Assembly: GCF_001428625.1 (NCBI RefSeq)
Contig: NZ_LMIE01000001.1
Location: 437,085-501,084 of the forward strand
From: Hydrogenophaga sp. Root209
GTDB taxonomy: Bacteria; Pseudomonadota; Gammaproteobacteria; Burkholderiales; Burkholderiaceae_C
Direction: 5' to 3'
Length of the DNA stretch: 64,000 nt
In this document: positions 41,777-50,661 of the stretch, piece after piece
Numbering within the stretch: the stretch's first letter is position 1
Layout of the letters: each line of letters opens with the position of its first letter
Program-made: the position numbers and the translations under genes
Notes under the pieces: generated by a model
Told to the model about the DNA's origin: nothing
The model's database searches: none
What the model saw: only the letters and a program-made list of their open reading frames with translations

Positions 41777-43213
41777 TCAGGCGCTGGCCGCGTCGGGCAG
41801 GGAAAAAATCTTGCCGGGGTTGAGCAGGTTCAGCGGGTCGAACGCCTGCTTGATGCGCTGCATGAGGTCGATGCCTTCTTCGCCGGCTTCGCGGCGCAGG
41901 AAGTCCATCTTGTGCAGGCCGATACCGTGTTCGCCGGTGCAGGTGCCGCCCATGTCGATCGCCAGATCCACGATGGCGGCGTTCAGGTGCTCGGCCTCGG
42001 CCATCTCGGCGGGGTTGGTCGGGTCCACGACAAGCAGGGCGTGGAAGTTGCCGTCGCCCACATGGCCGAACAGCATGGTCGGAAAGCTGGCGTCTTTCAG
42101 GATGTCGGCAGCCCCTTGGAGCGAGCTGGCCAGTTGCGAGATCGGCACGCAGGTATCGGTGGCAATCACTTCGCTGCCCACGCGTGTGGCGCGGCAGGCG
42201 TAGTACGCGTTGTGCCGGGCCTTCCACAGCCGGGTGCGGTCTTCGGGCCGCTCGGCCCACTCGAAGCCCTCGCCGCCGTTGTCGCTGCACAGGGTCTGCA
42301 TCAGCTCCACCTGTTCTTGCAGGCTGGCAGGCGTGCCGTGGAACTCCAGGAACAGCGTGGGTTGCACGCGCAGACCCATGCCGTGCACGAGGTTGATGGC
42401 TTCGATGGAGCGTGTGCACAGGTACTCGCAGCGCGCCAGCGGCACGCCCATCTGCATCGCCTGGATCACCGTGTCCACCGCGCCGCGCGAGTCGGGAAAG
42501 GTGACCACCGCGGCACTGATGGCCTCGGGCAGCGGGTACAGGCGCAGCGTCACCTCGGTGATGAGGCCCAGCGTGCCTTCGGAGCCGACGAACAGGCGCG
42601 TGAGGTCGTAGCCTGCGGCCGACTTGCGGGCCCGGGTGCCGGTGTGCACCACGCGGGCATCGGCCGTCACGGCGGTGAGCGAGAGCACGTTCTCGCGCAT
42701 CGAGCCGTAGCGCACCGCGTTCGTGCCGCTGGCGCGGGTGGCCGTCATGCCGCCCAGCGTGGCGTGGGCGCCGGGGTCGATGGGGAAGAACAGGCCGTGC
42801 GGCTTGAGCGCGTCGTTGAGCTGCTCGCGCGTCACGCCGGCCTGCACCGTGGCCGTCAGATCCTCGGCGTTGATCGACACGATCGCGTTCAGTCCCGTGA
42901 GGTCGATGGACAGCCCGCCTTCGAGCGCCAGCAACTGCCCTTCGAGCGAGGAGCCGGCCCCGTGGGCAATCACCGGCAGCCGGTGTTCGTGGCAGATCCG
43001 CATGGCGTCGACCACATCGTCCAGGTGGTGGGCCATCAGCACGGCCTGGGGAGGCGCCGGCGGAAACGGTGACTCGCCGCGGGCGTGGTTGTTCAGCGCG
43101 GAGTCCCCGGTGTTCAACTGGGCGTCGAAGCGCTGACGCAAGCGTTCGCGCAGCTCGTCGGTGAAGGGCTGGCGCAGGCTGGGCGCGGCGTGCTGTTGGG
43201 AGGTGATGGTCAT
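41777..43213 (-). CDS. FAD-linked oxidase, GlcD/D-lactate dehydrogenase type
   Basis: A 478-residue flavoprotein with the FAD-binding type 4 domain (PVIAHGAGSSLEGQLLALEGGLSIDL, and DPGAHATLGGMTATRASGTNAVRYGSMRENVL) and a C-terminal FAD-oxidase domain ending GGTCTGEHGIGLHKMDFL with the conserved metal/substrate His residues. It oxidises a D-2-hydroxyacid such as D-lactate, D-2-hydroxyglutarate or glycolate to the 2-keto acid. It starts 9 bases after the enoyl-CoA hydratase gene. The exact substrate is not deducible. Confidence 0.9.
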   Translation of the reverse strand: MTITSQQHAAPSLRQPFTDELRERLRQRFDAQLNTGDSALNNHARGESPFPPAPPQAVLMAHHLDDVVDAMRICHEHRLPVIAHGAGSSLEGQLLALEGGLSIDLTGLNAIVSINAEDLTATVQAGVTREQLNDALKPHGLFFPIDPGAHATLGGMTATRASGTNAVRYGSMRENVLSLTAVTADARVVHTGTRARKSAAGYDLTRLFVGSEGTLGLITEVTLRLYPLPEAISAAVVTFPDSRGAVDTVIQAMQMGVPLARCEYLCTRSIEAINLVHGMGLRVQPTLFLEFHGTPASLQEQVELMQTLCSDNGGEGFEWAERPEDRTRLWKARHNAYYACRATRVGSEVIATDTCVPISQLASSLQGAADILKDASFPTMLFGHVGDGNFHALLVVDPTNPAEMAEAEHLNAAIVDLAIDMGGTCTGEHGIGLHKMDFLRREAGEEGIDLMQRIKQAFDPLNLLNPGKIFSLPDAASA

Positions 43214-43222
43214 GGCGGTGGT

Positions 43223-43963
43223 TCAGTGGCCGGTGAAACGGGGTGCACGCTTTTCGCGGAAGGCGGCCAGACCCTCTTTCGCATCCTGGCTGTGGAGCAC
43301 GCGCTCGGCGTCTGCCTGGGCCAGGTACATGGCTTCGATCGGGCTGCGCGGCAAGGTCTCGCGCACCATCTTCTTGAGCAGTCCCAGCACCAGCGGCGCG
43401 GACTGCGCCAGCACCGCCGCCATGCGCAGGGCCTCGGCCAACTCGGCGCCGGGCTCGGTGACGCGGTTGACCAGACCAACCTCATAGGCGCGCTGAGCGC
43501 TCAGCGGCTCGCCCAGCAGCATCAGCTCCAGCGCCACCTTGTGCGGAATGCGCGCCGTGATCGACGAAATCAGGCCGGCCGCCACGCCCACGCGGGCTTC
43601 GGGATAGACGAAGCGGCTGTTGCTGGATGCCACGCACAGGTCGCAGAACGCCACGATCGCCACGCCCAGTCCGATGCAGGGGCCGTTGAGCGCCGCGATC
43701 ACGGGTTTGCCGATGTCCACGCCCACGTCGGGCAGGGCCTTCCAGAACTGCGAAGGCGGGCTCGTCAGGTCGGCGCCCGCGGTGAAGATGTCGCCCGCCG
43801 CGGTGAGCACGGCCACCCGGTCACTGCCGTCGCGGAAGTTCTCGAAGGCGGTGCGCAGACCGGCGCACATCGCGGCCGTCATGGCGTTGCGCTTGGTCGG
43901 TCGGTTGAGGGTGATGACGGTGATGCCGTCCTGCGATCGTGTGTCGATCGAGCCTTCGCTCAT
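43223..43963 (-). CDS. Enoyl-CoA hydratase/isomerase family protein
   Basis: A 246-residue crotonase-fold protein. Oxyanion-hole segments are AAGDIFTAGADL and NGPCIGLGVAIVAFCDLCVAS. The second catalytic Glu position is kept (YPEARVG), but the first (Glu in GGGCEL of classical hydratases) is Val/Ala here (GLGVAI), so it may be an isomerase, hydrolase or another crotonase rather than a standard hydratase. First gene of the operon, divergent from the LysR regulator. Confidence 0.85.
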   Translation of the reverse strand: MSEGSIDTRSQDGITVITLNRPTKRNAMTAAMCAGLRTAFENFRDGSDRVAVLTAAGDIFTAGADLTSPPSQFWKALPDVGVDIGKPVIAALNGPCIGLGVAIVAFCDLCVASSNSRFVYPEARVGVAAGLISSITARIPHKVALELMLLGEPLSAQRAYEVGLVNRVTEPGAELAEALRMAAVLAQSAPLVLGLLKKMVRETLPRSPIEAMYLAQADAERVLHSQDAKEGLAAFREKRAPRFTGH

Positions 43964-44076
43964 GGTCAGTCTCCTGTGTCGTGGGCCCTTTCTGGAGGGG
44001 CGATCTGCACTTTAGGGGCGATCACTGACAAGGAGAAGCAAGACTTATTAACCGATTCATTCGATTTCAGATAACA

Positions 44077-45012
44077 ATGGCCGGCATGCAGATTTCTGTC
44101 CGCCAGTTCAAGGCTTTCTCGGCCATTGCCCAGCTCGGCAGCTTTGTCGAAGCGTCCCGCTCGCTCCATGTGACGCCCGCCGCGCTCAGCCTGCTGATCC
44201 GCGACATGGAGACCGAACTGGGGTTCCGCCTGTTCGACCGCACCACACGGCGCGTGGTGCTCAGCCATGCGGGCCAGCAGTACTTCCACTATGCCGAGCG
44301 CGTGCTGGCCGACATGCGGCGCGCCGAGCAGTTCGCGCACGACCTGCGCCTGCATCGCACGGGTGTGGTTCGCATCGCCATGACGCACGTGATGAACTGG
44401 GTACTGCTTCCACCTGTGTTCCGTGCCTTCCAGCAGCAATGGCCACAGGTGCGCATCGAACCGGTGGACGTGCCCACGCACGAGATCGTGCAATCGGTCG
44501 AGACCGGGTTGGCCGATCTCGCGGTGTCGTTTCGGGTGCCGGTGGGTGACGCATTGGAGGTCACCCCCCTGTTCACCTCCCGCGCCCACGCGGTGCTGCC
44601 CCACGACCACGCCTTTGCCAGGCGCAAGCGCCTGCCTTGGAAGGCACTGCACGATCAGCCCATCATCTTCATCGGGCAGGGGTCTGAACTGCGCATCCGC
44701 GCCGAGCTGCCCGAGACCATCGAACTGCATGCGCGCTACGAGGTGAGCAACACCATCACAGCCCTCGGTTTGGTGGCCAGTGGCGCTGGAGTCGCCATCT
44801 GCGCCGGCTATGTGTGGCCCATGGCGCGACTGCATGGCCTGCACTGCGTGCCGTTGGAACAGCCGGTGGCCAACCGCCCATTCGTGTTGTACAGAAACCC
44901 GCAACGTGCTGACTCTCCAGCGGTCCAAGCCTACCGGGAATTCTTGGTAGCGCACTACGCAGGTTTGGGTGCAGATCCAGTTGAGAAAGCGCTGACTGCC
45001 GAGGCGTTTTGA
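44077..45012 (+). CDS. LysR-family transcriptional regulator
   Basis: A 311-residue regulator with the N-terminal LysR HTH (RQFKAFSAIAQLGSFVEASRSLHVTPAALSLLIRDMETELGFRLFDRTTRRVVLSHAG) and a periplasmic-binding-like effector domain. It is divergent from the five-gene catabolic operon, 113 bases away, and most likely activates it in response to its substrate or an intermediate. ATG 44077 is taken as start; ATG 44086 is also possible. The promoter gap is AT-rich around 44035-44075, consistent with a shared regulatory region. Confidence 0.9.
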   Translation: MAGMQISVRQFKAFSAIAQLGSFVEASRSLHVTPAALSLLIRDMETELGFRLFDRTTRRVVLSHAGQQYFHYAERVLADMRRAEQFAHDLRLHRTGVVRIAMTHVMNWVLLPPVFRAFQQQWPQVRIEPVDVPTHEIVQSVETGLADLAVSFRVPVGDALEVTPLFTSRAHAVLPHDHAFARRKRLPWKALHDQPIIFIGQGSELRIRAELPETIELHARYEVSNTITALGLVASGAGVAICAGYVWPMARLHGLHCVPLEQPVANRPFVLYRNPQRADSPAVQAYREFLVAHYAGLGADPVEKALTAEAF

Positions 45013-45039
45013 CAGCAGCTGCCAGTGAATGCTGGCATG

Positions 45040-45236
45040 CATGCATCAGCCGGGATATGTTTCTCGCAAAGCCAGCCGCTGCTTCAGTCAGCCCCTTCGC
45101 TGCAGCCATGGCACCCGGGATGTGGTCCTTGGCGAACTGCCCCGCATCGCGCACGGCGAGCACGAGCAACTTCTTGTAGTCCTCGGCAGCCAGCCGCCGC
45201 AAAGGCAATAGTCAGGGTCAGTCGGCGCGCGTTCAT
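45040..45236 (-). pseudogene. Remnant of an exported rhodanese-like protein
   Basis: At 45236 a start reads MNARRLTLTIAFAAAGC, a signal-peptide-like beginning, and then the frame shifts to RLAAEDYKKLLVLAVRDAGQFAKDHIPGAMAAAKGL, which matches the first half of a rhodanese domain (V-R-x-x-x-x-F-x-x-x-H-I-P-G-A). The homology stops near 45040, with no active-site Cys loop. It is a frameshifted and truncated gene between lysR and the TetR-type gene. Confidence 0.6.
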
Positions 45237-45445
45237 GGTTGTCTCCAGCGTGGTTGAGGAAAATCTGGTCGCGGGATTGAGCCGGGGGTGCTTCAGCGAT
45301 GGTGGCCGTTCGACATCGCCAGCGTCCACCAAGGTCTCGGGTGGCATGACGCCAGTGGCATTTATGCGGCTTCGTCCAGCGAAGCCTTCGGGTGGTGCAG
45401 CCCTGTTGGGTTGCCTCTCGCAGAGCGAGTGAAATGGGCGTATCA

Positions 45446-45469
45446 TGGTAAGTGCTTAATTACTTACCA
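45446..45469. promoter_or_regulatory. Palindromic operator upstream of the TetR gene
   Basis: Perfect 8-bp arms TGGTAAGT (45446-45453) and ACTTACCA (45462-45469) flank the AT-rich spacer GCTTAATT, 22 bases before the TetR start codon. Size and symmetry suit a TetR dimer; autorepression of the efflux operon is the likely role. Confidence 0.75.
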
Positions 45470-45491
45470 GTATCACTGCGGCGGATTCAAC

Positions 45492-46091
45492 ATGACAACC
45501 AGACTACCGACCGAGGAGCGCAAGACGGAAATCGTCGCGGCTGCGTTGAAGCTGGCCCGGGTAACCAGTCCAGGGTCGATCACCACCAGCGACATCGCTG
45601 CAGCGATCGGCGTAACCCAGGGGGCAGTGTTCAAGCACTTCGCAACGAAGGACGCCATCGGGCTGGCGATCATGCAATGGGTGAGGGAACAGTTGCTGCA
45701 AAAGCTGCAAGAAGAAGCCAGCTCAGCGGCGTCGTCGACGCAAGCCCTGGAGGCTGTTTTTCGCGCCCATGTTGCTTTCGTGATTGCCCATCCCGGGGTG
45801 CCTCGAATCATCTTTCACGAGTTGCAGCAACCCACAGACTCCCCCATCAAGCAGGAGGTGCGCGCGTTGCTGCAGGCCTACCGGCAGCTCTTGCGGGGGT
45901 TGCTCAAGAGCGGCGTCAACGCGGGTGAGTTTGTGGCCACGCTCGACCAAGAGGCTGCCGCCACACTGTTCGTCGGCATCGTCCAGGGGCTGGTGATGCA
46001 GTCCATGCTGACGGGCAAGCCTGCGGGCATGAAGGCCCAGGCAGATGGTGTTTTCCGTCTCTTCATTCGTGGCCTGCAGGAGGCTCCATGA
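45492..46091 (+). CDS. TetR-family repressor
   Basis: A 199-residue regulator. The HTH is SITTSDIAAAIGVTQGAVFKHFATKDAIGLAIMQWV, and the rest is the all-helical ligand-binding/dimer domain with HPGVPRIIFHELQQ. ATG 45492 follows a palindromic operator. The open frame extends to 45288 without support. Its stop overlaps the start of the adaptor gene by four bases (ATGA), so it is the first gene of the efflux operon and probably senses the pump's substrate. Confidence 0.92.
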   Translation: MTTRLPTEERKTEIVAAALKLARVTSPGSITTSDIAAAIGVTQGAVFKHFATKDAIGLAIMQWVREQLLQKLQEEASSAASSTQALEAVFRAHVAFVIAHPGVPRIIFHELQQPTDSPIKQEVRALLQAYRQLLRGLLKSGVNAGEFVATLDQEAAATLFVGIVQGLVMQSMLTGKPAGMKAQADGVFRLFIRGLQEAP

Positions 46092-47278
46092 AATTGCCAT
46101 CGAACCTCCGAAGCCGGCTCGGTCTGGGTCTTCTGGGTGTGATGCTGATCGCCGCACTGGCCTATGTGGTCATGCGTTCCGGTCCACTGGCGCCGACGCG
46201 CGCGACGGTGACCCAGGCCACTGTTGGCAGTCTGTCACCATCGTTGTTCGGCATCGGTACCGTGGAGGCACGCCGGGCCTACTTGATCGGGCCGACCGCA
46301 GCCGGCCGTGTCAGCCGGGTTTTGGTCGATGTGGGCGATGCGGTGAAGGCAGGTCAGTTGCTGGCCGAGATGAACCCGGTGGATCTCGACGAACGTGCGG
46401 CAGCCCTGGAGGCTTCAATCGCGCGTGGCGGCAGTGCCATCGTTGCAGCGCAAGCGCAGCGGCGCGACGCCCAGGCCCGGAGCGAACTGGCGGCCACCAC
46501 GGCGCAGCGCTACGTCCAGCTGGGCGCGCAGAAATTCATGAGCGTCGGCGCCGTGGAGGCCAAGCAGCAGGAACAACTCTCTGCCCAGGCGGCGGTGGCC
46601 GCTGCCGATGCGAACCTGGCAGCCACGCGCCAGGACGTCCGGCGTCTGACGGCCGAACGAGCAGGTCTGAAGCAGCAGCGCGACAACGTGTTGCTGCTGG
46701 CTCCAACCGATGGTGTGGTGATCAGCCGCGACGCCGAGGCCGGCTCCACCGTGGTGGCGGGACAAGCCGTCTTGCGACTCATCGAGCCGAGTTCTCTGTG
46801 GGTACGCGTGCGGCTCGACCAAGGCCGCTCGGCCGGTTTGATAGAAGGGCTGCCCGCGCGGATCATGCTCCGCTCGAACCCAGACGCGTCATTGGCAGGG
46901 AGGGTTGCACGTGTGGAGGCCACGAGCGACAGCATCACCGAAGAACGCGTGGCCCTGGTGTCCATGGACACACTGCCCAGCGGCCTGACCACAGGCGAAC
47001 TGGCCGAGGTGACGCTGACACTCCCGCCCACGCAGGCCTCGGTGCTGCTGCCCAACCCGGCGCTTCAACGTCAGGCCGATCGTGTGGGTGTGTGGCGCAT
47101 CGAGGATGGCAAGCCCCGGTTTGCACCGGTGCGCATCGGGTTGAACAGCCTCGACGGGATGGTGCAGGTGCTCGAAGGGCTGGAGGCCGGAGACGAGGTG
47201 GTGGTCTACAGCGAAAAAGCGCTCACGGACAACAGCCGCGTGAAGGTGGTTGAAACGCTCACAGGACGTTCGCCATGA
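46088..47278 (+). CDS. HlyD/MacA-type periplasmic adaptor
   Basis: A 396-residue membrane-fusion protein with an N-terminal anchor helix (about 10-30). The lipoyl/barrel-sandwich halves appear as GRVSRVLVDVGDAVKAGQLLAEMNPVDLDERAAAL and LLLAPTDGVVISRDAEAGSTVVAGQAVLRLIEPSSLWVRVRLDQ, flanking a coiled-coil hairpin (about 95-185). It links the inner-membrane ABC permease encoded next (4-base overlap) to an outer-membrane channel not encoded here. Confidence 0.9.
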   Translation: MKLPSNLRSRLGLGLLGVMLIAALAYVVMRSGPLAPTRATVTQATVGSLSPSLFGIGTVEARRAYLIGPTAAGRVSRVLVDVGDAVKAGQLLAEMNPVDLDERAAALEASIARGGSAIVAAQAQRRDAQARSELAATTAQRYVQLGAQKFMSVGAVEAKQQEQLSAQAAVAAADANLAATRQDVRRLTAERAGLKQQRDNVLLLAPTDGVVISRDAEAGSTVVAGQAVLRLIEPSSLWVRVRLDQGRSAGLIEGLPARIMLRSNPDASLAGRVARVEATSDSITEERVALVSMDTLPSGLTTGELAEVTLTLPPTQASVLLPNPALQRQADRVGVWRIEDGKPRFAPVRIGLNSLDGMVQVLEGLEAGDEVVVYSEKALTDNSRVKVVETLTGRSP

Positions 47279-48492
47279 TCAGCCTGGCCGGGCGCGACAT
47301 CCTGCATTCCTGGGGAAAGTTTGTCCTCACCGGCATCGGCCTGGGCTTGCTGATCGGCGTGACGCTGACAATGGCCGGCGTCTACCGGGGCATGGTCGAC
47401 GACGCGCGCGCCTTGCTCGACAACAGCGGCGCCGACCTGTGGGTGGTGCAGCAGGACACGCAGGGGCCCTACGCCGAATCGTCCAGCCTGCGCGATGACG
47501 TGGTGCGCAGCGTGCTCGGCTTGCCGGGCGTGGCCCGAGCTGCCAACGTCACCTACCTGACGATGCAGGTGCGTGAGGGCCTCGGGGCAGACGTGGGTGG
47601 TGGAGGCCGTGAAGTGCGCGCAATGATTGTCGGCTTTGAGCCGGGGCAGCCCGGTGAACCGGGCTATCTCCTGGCGGGTCGGCACATCACGCGCAGCCAC
47701 TACGAGGCCGTGGTCGATGTTCGCACCGGCTTTGCGCTGGGGCAGCGCCTTCGCATCCGGCGGCACGACTACACGGTGGTGGGCCTGACCCAGCGCATGG
47801 TGTCCTCCGGCGGAGATCCGATGGTCTTCATACCGCTCAAGGACGCTCAGGAAGCGCAGTTCCTGAAGGACAACGACGCGATCCTGAACGATCGCGCCCG
47901 CACCGCCGCCAACCCGGCGCTCAACCGGCCGGGTGTGCCCGGGCTGTTGGAGGCGATTCAGGCGTCGCAGGCCGCCAACCACAACGTCAACACGGTGCTG
48001 GTGCAGGTGCAGCCCGGTGTGCCGGCAGAGCAGGTGGCCGAGCCGATTCGCCGATGGAAACACCTGGAGGCCTACACCCGCGTGCAGATGGAAGACATTC
48101 TGGTGGCCAAGCTGATCGCCACTTCGGCGAAGCAGATCGGCATGTTTCTGGTCATCCTGGCCATCGTGAGCGCAGCTATCGTGGCTTTCATCATCTACAC
48201 GATGACGCTGGGCAAGATCCGCGAGATCGCCGTGCTCAAGCTGATCGGCACACGCAACCGCACCATCGCCGGCATGATCCTGCAGCAGGCCCTGGGCCTG
48301 GGCCTGATCGGCTTCGTCGTCGGCAAGGTGTCTGCGACCGTCTGGGCGCCGATCTTTCCGAAGTACGTGCTGCTCGAGTCGGGCGACGCGGTGCGCGGCC
48401 TGATCGCGGTGATGGTGATCTGCGCACTGGCCAGCACCTTGGCAATCCGGGCGGCCCTGGCGGTCGATCCAGCAGCAGCCATCGGAGGCTGA
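47275..48492 (+). CDS. MacB/FtsX-family ABC permease (DevC-like)
   Basis: A 405-residue membrane protein: helix 1 (about 15-40), a large periplasmic domain (about 45-270), and three C-terminal helices with FVIYTMTLGKIREIAVLKLIGTRNRTIAGMILQQALGLGLIGFVVG (first residues II in place of FV), the FtsX-domain signature. This is the topology of MacB/DevC mechanotransmission transporters. It overlaps the adaptor gene by four bases and precedes the ATPase by 11. Confidence 0.9.
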   Translation: MISLAGRDILHSWGKFVLTGIGLGLLIGVTLTMAGVYRGMVDDARALLDNSGADLWVVQQDTQGPYAESSSLRDDVVRSVLGLPGVARAANVTYLTMQVREGLGADVGGGGREVRAMIVGFEPGQPGEPGYLLAGRHITRSHYEAVVDVRTGFALGQRLRIRRHDYTVVGLTQRMVSSGGDPMVFIPLKDAQEAQFLKDNDAILNDRARTAANPALNRPGVPGLLEAIQASQAANHNVNTVLVQVQPGVPAEQVAEPIRRWKHLEAYTRVQMEDILVAKLIATSAKQIGMFLVILAIVSAAIVAFIIYTMTLGKIREIAVLKLIGTRNRTIAGMILQQALGLGLIGFVVGKVSATVWAPIFPKYVLLESGDAVRGLIAVMVICALASTLAIRAALAVDPAAAIGG

Positions 48493-48503
48493 GGGAGCAC
48501 GAC

Positions 48504-49211
48504 ATGAGTGAAACCGGCATCCGCATCGAAGGACTTCGCAAGCGCTACGGCGAAGGCGACACGGCGGTGGATGCGCTGAAAGACGTCAACATGGTCGTCG
48601 CACCCGGCGAAGTGGTGGGGTTGATCGGCCCGTCCGGCTCAGGAAAAAGCACCTTGCTCAAATGCCTGGGCGCGGTGATCGAGCCGACGGCCGGGCGCAT
48701 GATCCTCGGCGGGCAGACCATCTACGACAACGGTTGGACGATCCCTGACTTGCGCGCGCTGCGCCGCGACAGCATTGGCTTCGTGTTCCAGGCACCGTAC
48801 CTGATTCCGTTTCTGGACGTGACGGACAACGTCGCCCTGCTGCCCATGCTGGCCGGCCGCCCCAACGCCGAGGCCCGAGAGCGCGCGCTTGAACTGCTGG
48901 AGGCACTGGACGTGGGTCACCGCGCCAAGGCGCAACCGTCAGAGCTCTCCGGCGGCGAACAGCAGCGCGTGTCGATTGCGCGTGCGTTGGCGAACCGCCC
49001 GCCCGTGATCCTGGCCGACGAACCCACCGCTCCGCTGGACAGCGAGCGGGCGCTGGCCGTCGTGCGCATCCTCAACCAGATGGCCACGCAGTACCACACC
49101 GCCATCATCGTGGTGACCCACGACGAAAAGATCATCCCGACCTTCAAGCGGATTTATCACATCCGGGATGGTCGGACCGAGGAAGAGGCGGGACAGGGCT
49201 TGAGCCTCTGA
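48504..49211 (+). CDS. ABC transporter ATPase (MacB/LolD/DevA-like)
   Basis: A 235-residue ATPase. Walker A GPSGSGKST, Q-loop FVFQAPYLIPFLDV, signature LSGGEQQRVSIARALA, Walker B VILADEPTAPLDSERA, H-loop VVTHDEKII. The Pro in the D-loop (TAPLD instead of TAnLD) is shared with DevA-type ATPases. A GAGG(GAG) site precedes ATG 48504. It energises the MacB-like permease; the trio likely expels a drug, lipid or lipoprotein-like substrate. Confidence 0.92.
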   Translation: MSETGIRIEGLRKRYGEGDTAVDALKDVNMVVAPGEVVGLIGPSGSGKSTLLKCLGAVIEPTAGRMILGGQTIYDNGWTIPDLRALRRDSIGFVFQAPYLIPFLDVTDNVALLPMLAGRPNAEARERALELLEALDVGHRAKAQPSELSGGEQQRVSIARALANRPPVILADEPTAPLDSERALAVVRILNQMATQYHTAIIVVTHDEKIIPTFKRIYHIRDGRTEEEAGQGLSL

Positions 49212-49245
49212 CCTGTTTCATTGAAATTCAACCAGGAGTGGTGTC

Positions 49246-49671
49246 ATGAATGCATCAAGAGACGGCGTTGTGCTGAAGTCATTGGCCGTTACGGCGGTGA
49301 TTTTCGGGGTGTTGACGGTCCTCTCGGGCGGTCGTGCACTGTTCGGCGGTGAAGAGGCAGCCCGCGCTGCCGGGGCCATCGTGTCCTTTGTGCTCTGGTT
49401 CAACTTCGCGGCCGGGTTTGCATACGTCGTCTGCGGTCTGGGGCTGTGGCAGCGCAAACGCTGGGCCGCGCAACTCGCGGTGGCCATCGCAGCGACAACA
49501 GCCCTTGTGTTCGCGGCTTTCGGTGTGCATGTCCTCACGGGCGGTGCCTATGAAGCGCGCACCGTCGCAGCCATGACACTGCGCACGCTCGTCTGGGGAG
49601 GCGTGGCATGGGCAGCTTGGAGAATGATTCGACACCACAGGTCGGATTCACGACTGAGCCATTCCAGATAG
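49246..49671 (+). CDS. Small four-helix membrane protein of unknown function
   Basis: A 141-residue protein with four predicted transmembrane helices (about 12-30, 42-64, 72-95, 105-125) and a basic C-terminal tail (RHHRSDSRLSHSR). CAGGAG lies about 8 bases before ATG 49246. It follows the efflux ATPase by 34 bases and may be the last gene of the TetR operon. I recognise no family. Confidence 0.75.
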   Translation: MNASRDGVVLKSLAVTAVIFGVLTVLSGGRALFGGEEAARAAGAIVSFVLWFNFAAGFAYVVCGLGLWQRKRWAAQLAVAIAATTALVFAAFGVHVLTGGAYEARTVAAMTLRTLVWGGVAWAAWRMIRHHRSDSRLSHSR

Positions 49672-49761
49672 ACGTCAACCGAGCAGCAAGCCTGCTTCTT
49701 CCAACGAACCCAGGGAGTCTGTCGCTGATCGCAGAAGTGGCCCGAGTCGGCCTGGATCAGG

Positions 49762-50661
49762 TCACGGGCCGGTTTTCCCCGTCAGCTGATCCGCATCCTC
49801 GTAGCGTCGGCCCTGCGCCAGCAGCTGCGGGGTTTCAATGGCCGCGTTCAGGCCATCAAAATCGAGCATCCTTCCTTGCCAGGGCCGCGTGGTCTGGTGC
49901 GCCTGCAGGCTGGCGTAGTAGCCCTGCAAGGTGTGCAGCACCGCGCGCGCGGTGCCGCCCGGAAAGATCACGATCCTGAACCCGCGCGCACCCAGCTCGG
50001 CAGCACTTTGCACCGGTGTCTGCCCACCCTCGACCATGTTGGCCAGCAGTGGCACGCGCCTGGCGAATTGGGCACAGGTGCGGTCCATCTGCTCATCGGA
50101 TCGCAGGGCTTCGATGAACAAGGCATCCACCCCGCACTCCAGATAACGCTCGGCCCGCTCCAGGGCCGCGTCCAGCCCTTCGACCGCCACCGCGTCGGTG
50201 CGCGCCAGGATCAGCGTGTTCGGGTCGTGCCGCGCATCGAGCGCGGCGCGCAGCTTGCCCTGCATCTCGGCCACCGGCACCACGCTTTTGCCGTCCAGGT
50301 GGCCACAGCGCTTGGGAAAGGTCTGGTCTTCGATCTGGATCATCGCGGCGCCGGCGCGTTCGAAGTCGCGCACCGTGCGCTGCGTGTTGAGCGCGTTGCC
50401 GAATCCGGTGTCGGCGTCCACGATGACCGGGATGTCCACCCGGTCGGTGATGTGGGCCAGCGTCTGGGCCACCTCGGTGGCGGTGGTCAGGCCGATGTCG
50501 GAGCGGCCGAGTCGGGTGTACGCGATGGACGCGCCCGACAGGTACACCGCCTCAAACCCGGCCTGCTGCGCCACCAGCGCGGTCAGGGCGTCGTACACGC
50601 CCGGTGCCAGCAAGGCCTTGGGCTGTTGAAGGCGTCGGGGCAGTGTGTGGGGCTGGCTCAC
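49762..50661 (-). CDS. Isocitrate lyase/PEP-mutase superfamily lyase (methylisocitrate-lyase-like)
   Basis: A 299-residue TIM-barrel enzyme. Metal-binding and substrate strands are VIVDADTGFGNALNTQRTVRDFERAGAAMIQIEDQ. The catalytic loop is FPKRCGHLDGKSVV; the K-R-C-G-H cysteine is the general acid of true C-C lyases (methylisocitrate, 2,3-dimethylmalate type), not of PEP mutases or hydrolases. It should cleave a 2-hydroxy-di- or tricarboxylate into pyruvate or glyoxylate plus another acid. The start is GTG 50661, overlapping the FAD-protein stop (GTGA). Last gene of the 13-gene operon. Confidence 0.9.
   Translation of the reverse strand: MSQPHTLPRRLQQPKALLAPGVYDALTALVAQQAGFEAVYLSGASIAYTRLGRSDIGLTTATEVAQTLAHITDRVDIPVIVDADTGFGNALNTQRTVRDFERAGAAMIQIEDQTFPKRCGHLDGKSVVPVAEMQGKLRAALDARHDPNTLILARTDAVAVEGLDAALERAERYLECGVDALFIEALRSDEQMDRTCAQFARRVPLLANMVEGGQTPVQSAAELGARGFRIVIFPGGTARAVLHTLQGYYASLQAHQTTRPWQGRMLDFDGLNAAIETPQLLAQGRRYEDADQLTGKTGP

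Noticed and set aside
43964-44076. LysR binding box between the enoyl-CoA hydratase and LysR genes
   Set aside because: Several AT-rich half-sites exist, but no single T-N11-A palindrome stands out.
49672-49761. Terminator between the membrane protein and the lyase gene
   Set aside because: GGCCCG and CGGGCC can pair near 49740-49775 and four T follow, but the stem is short with a large loop.
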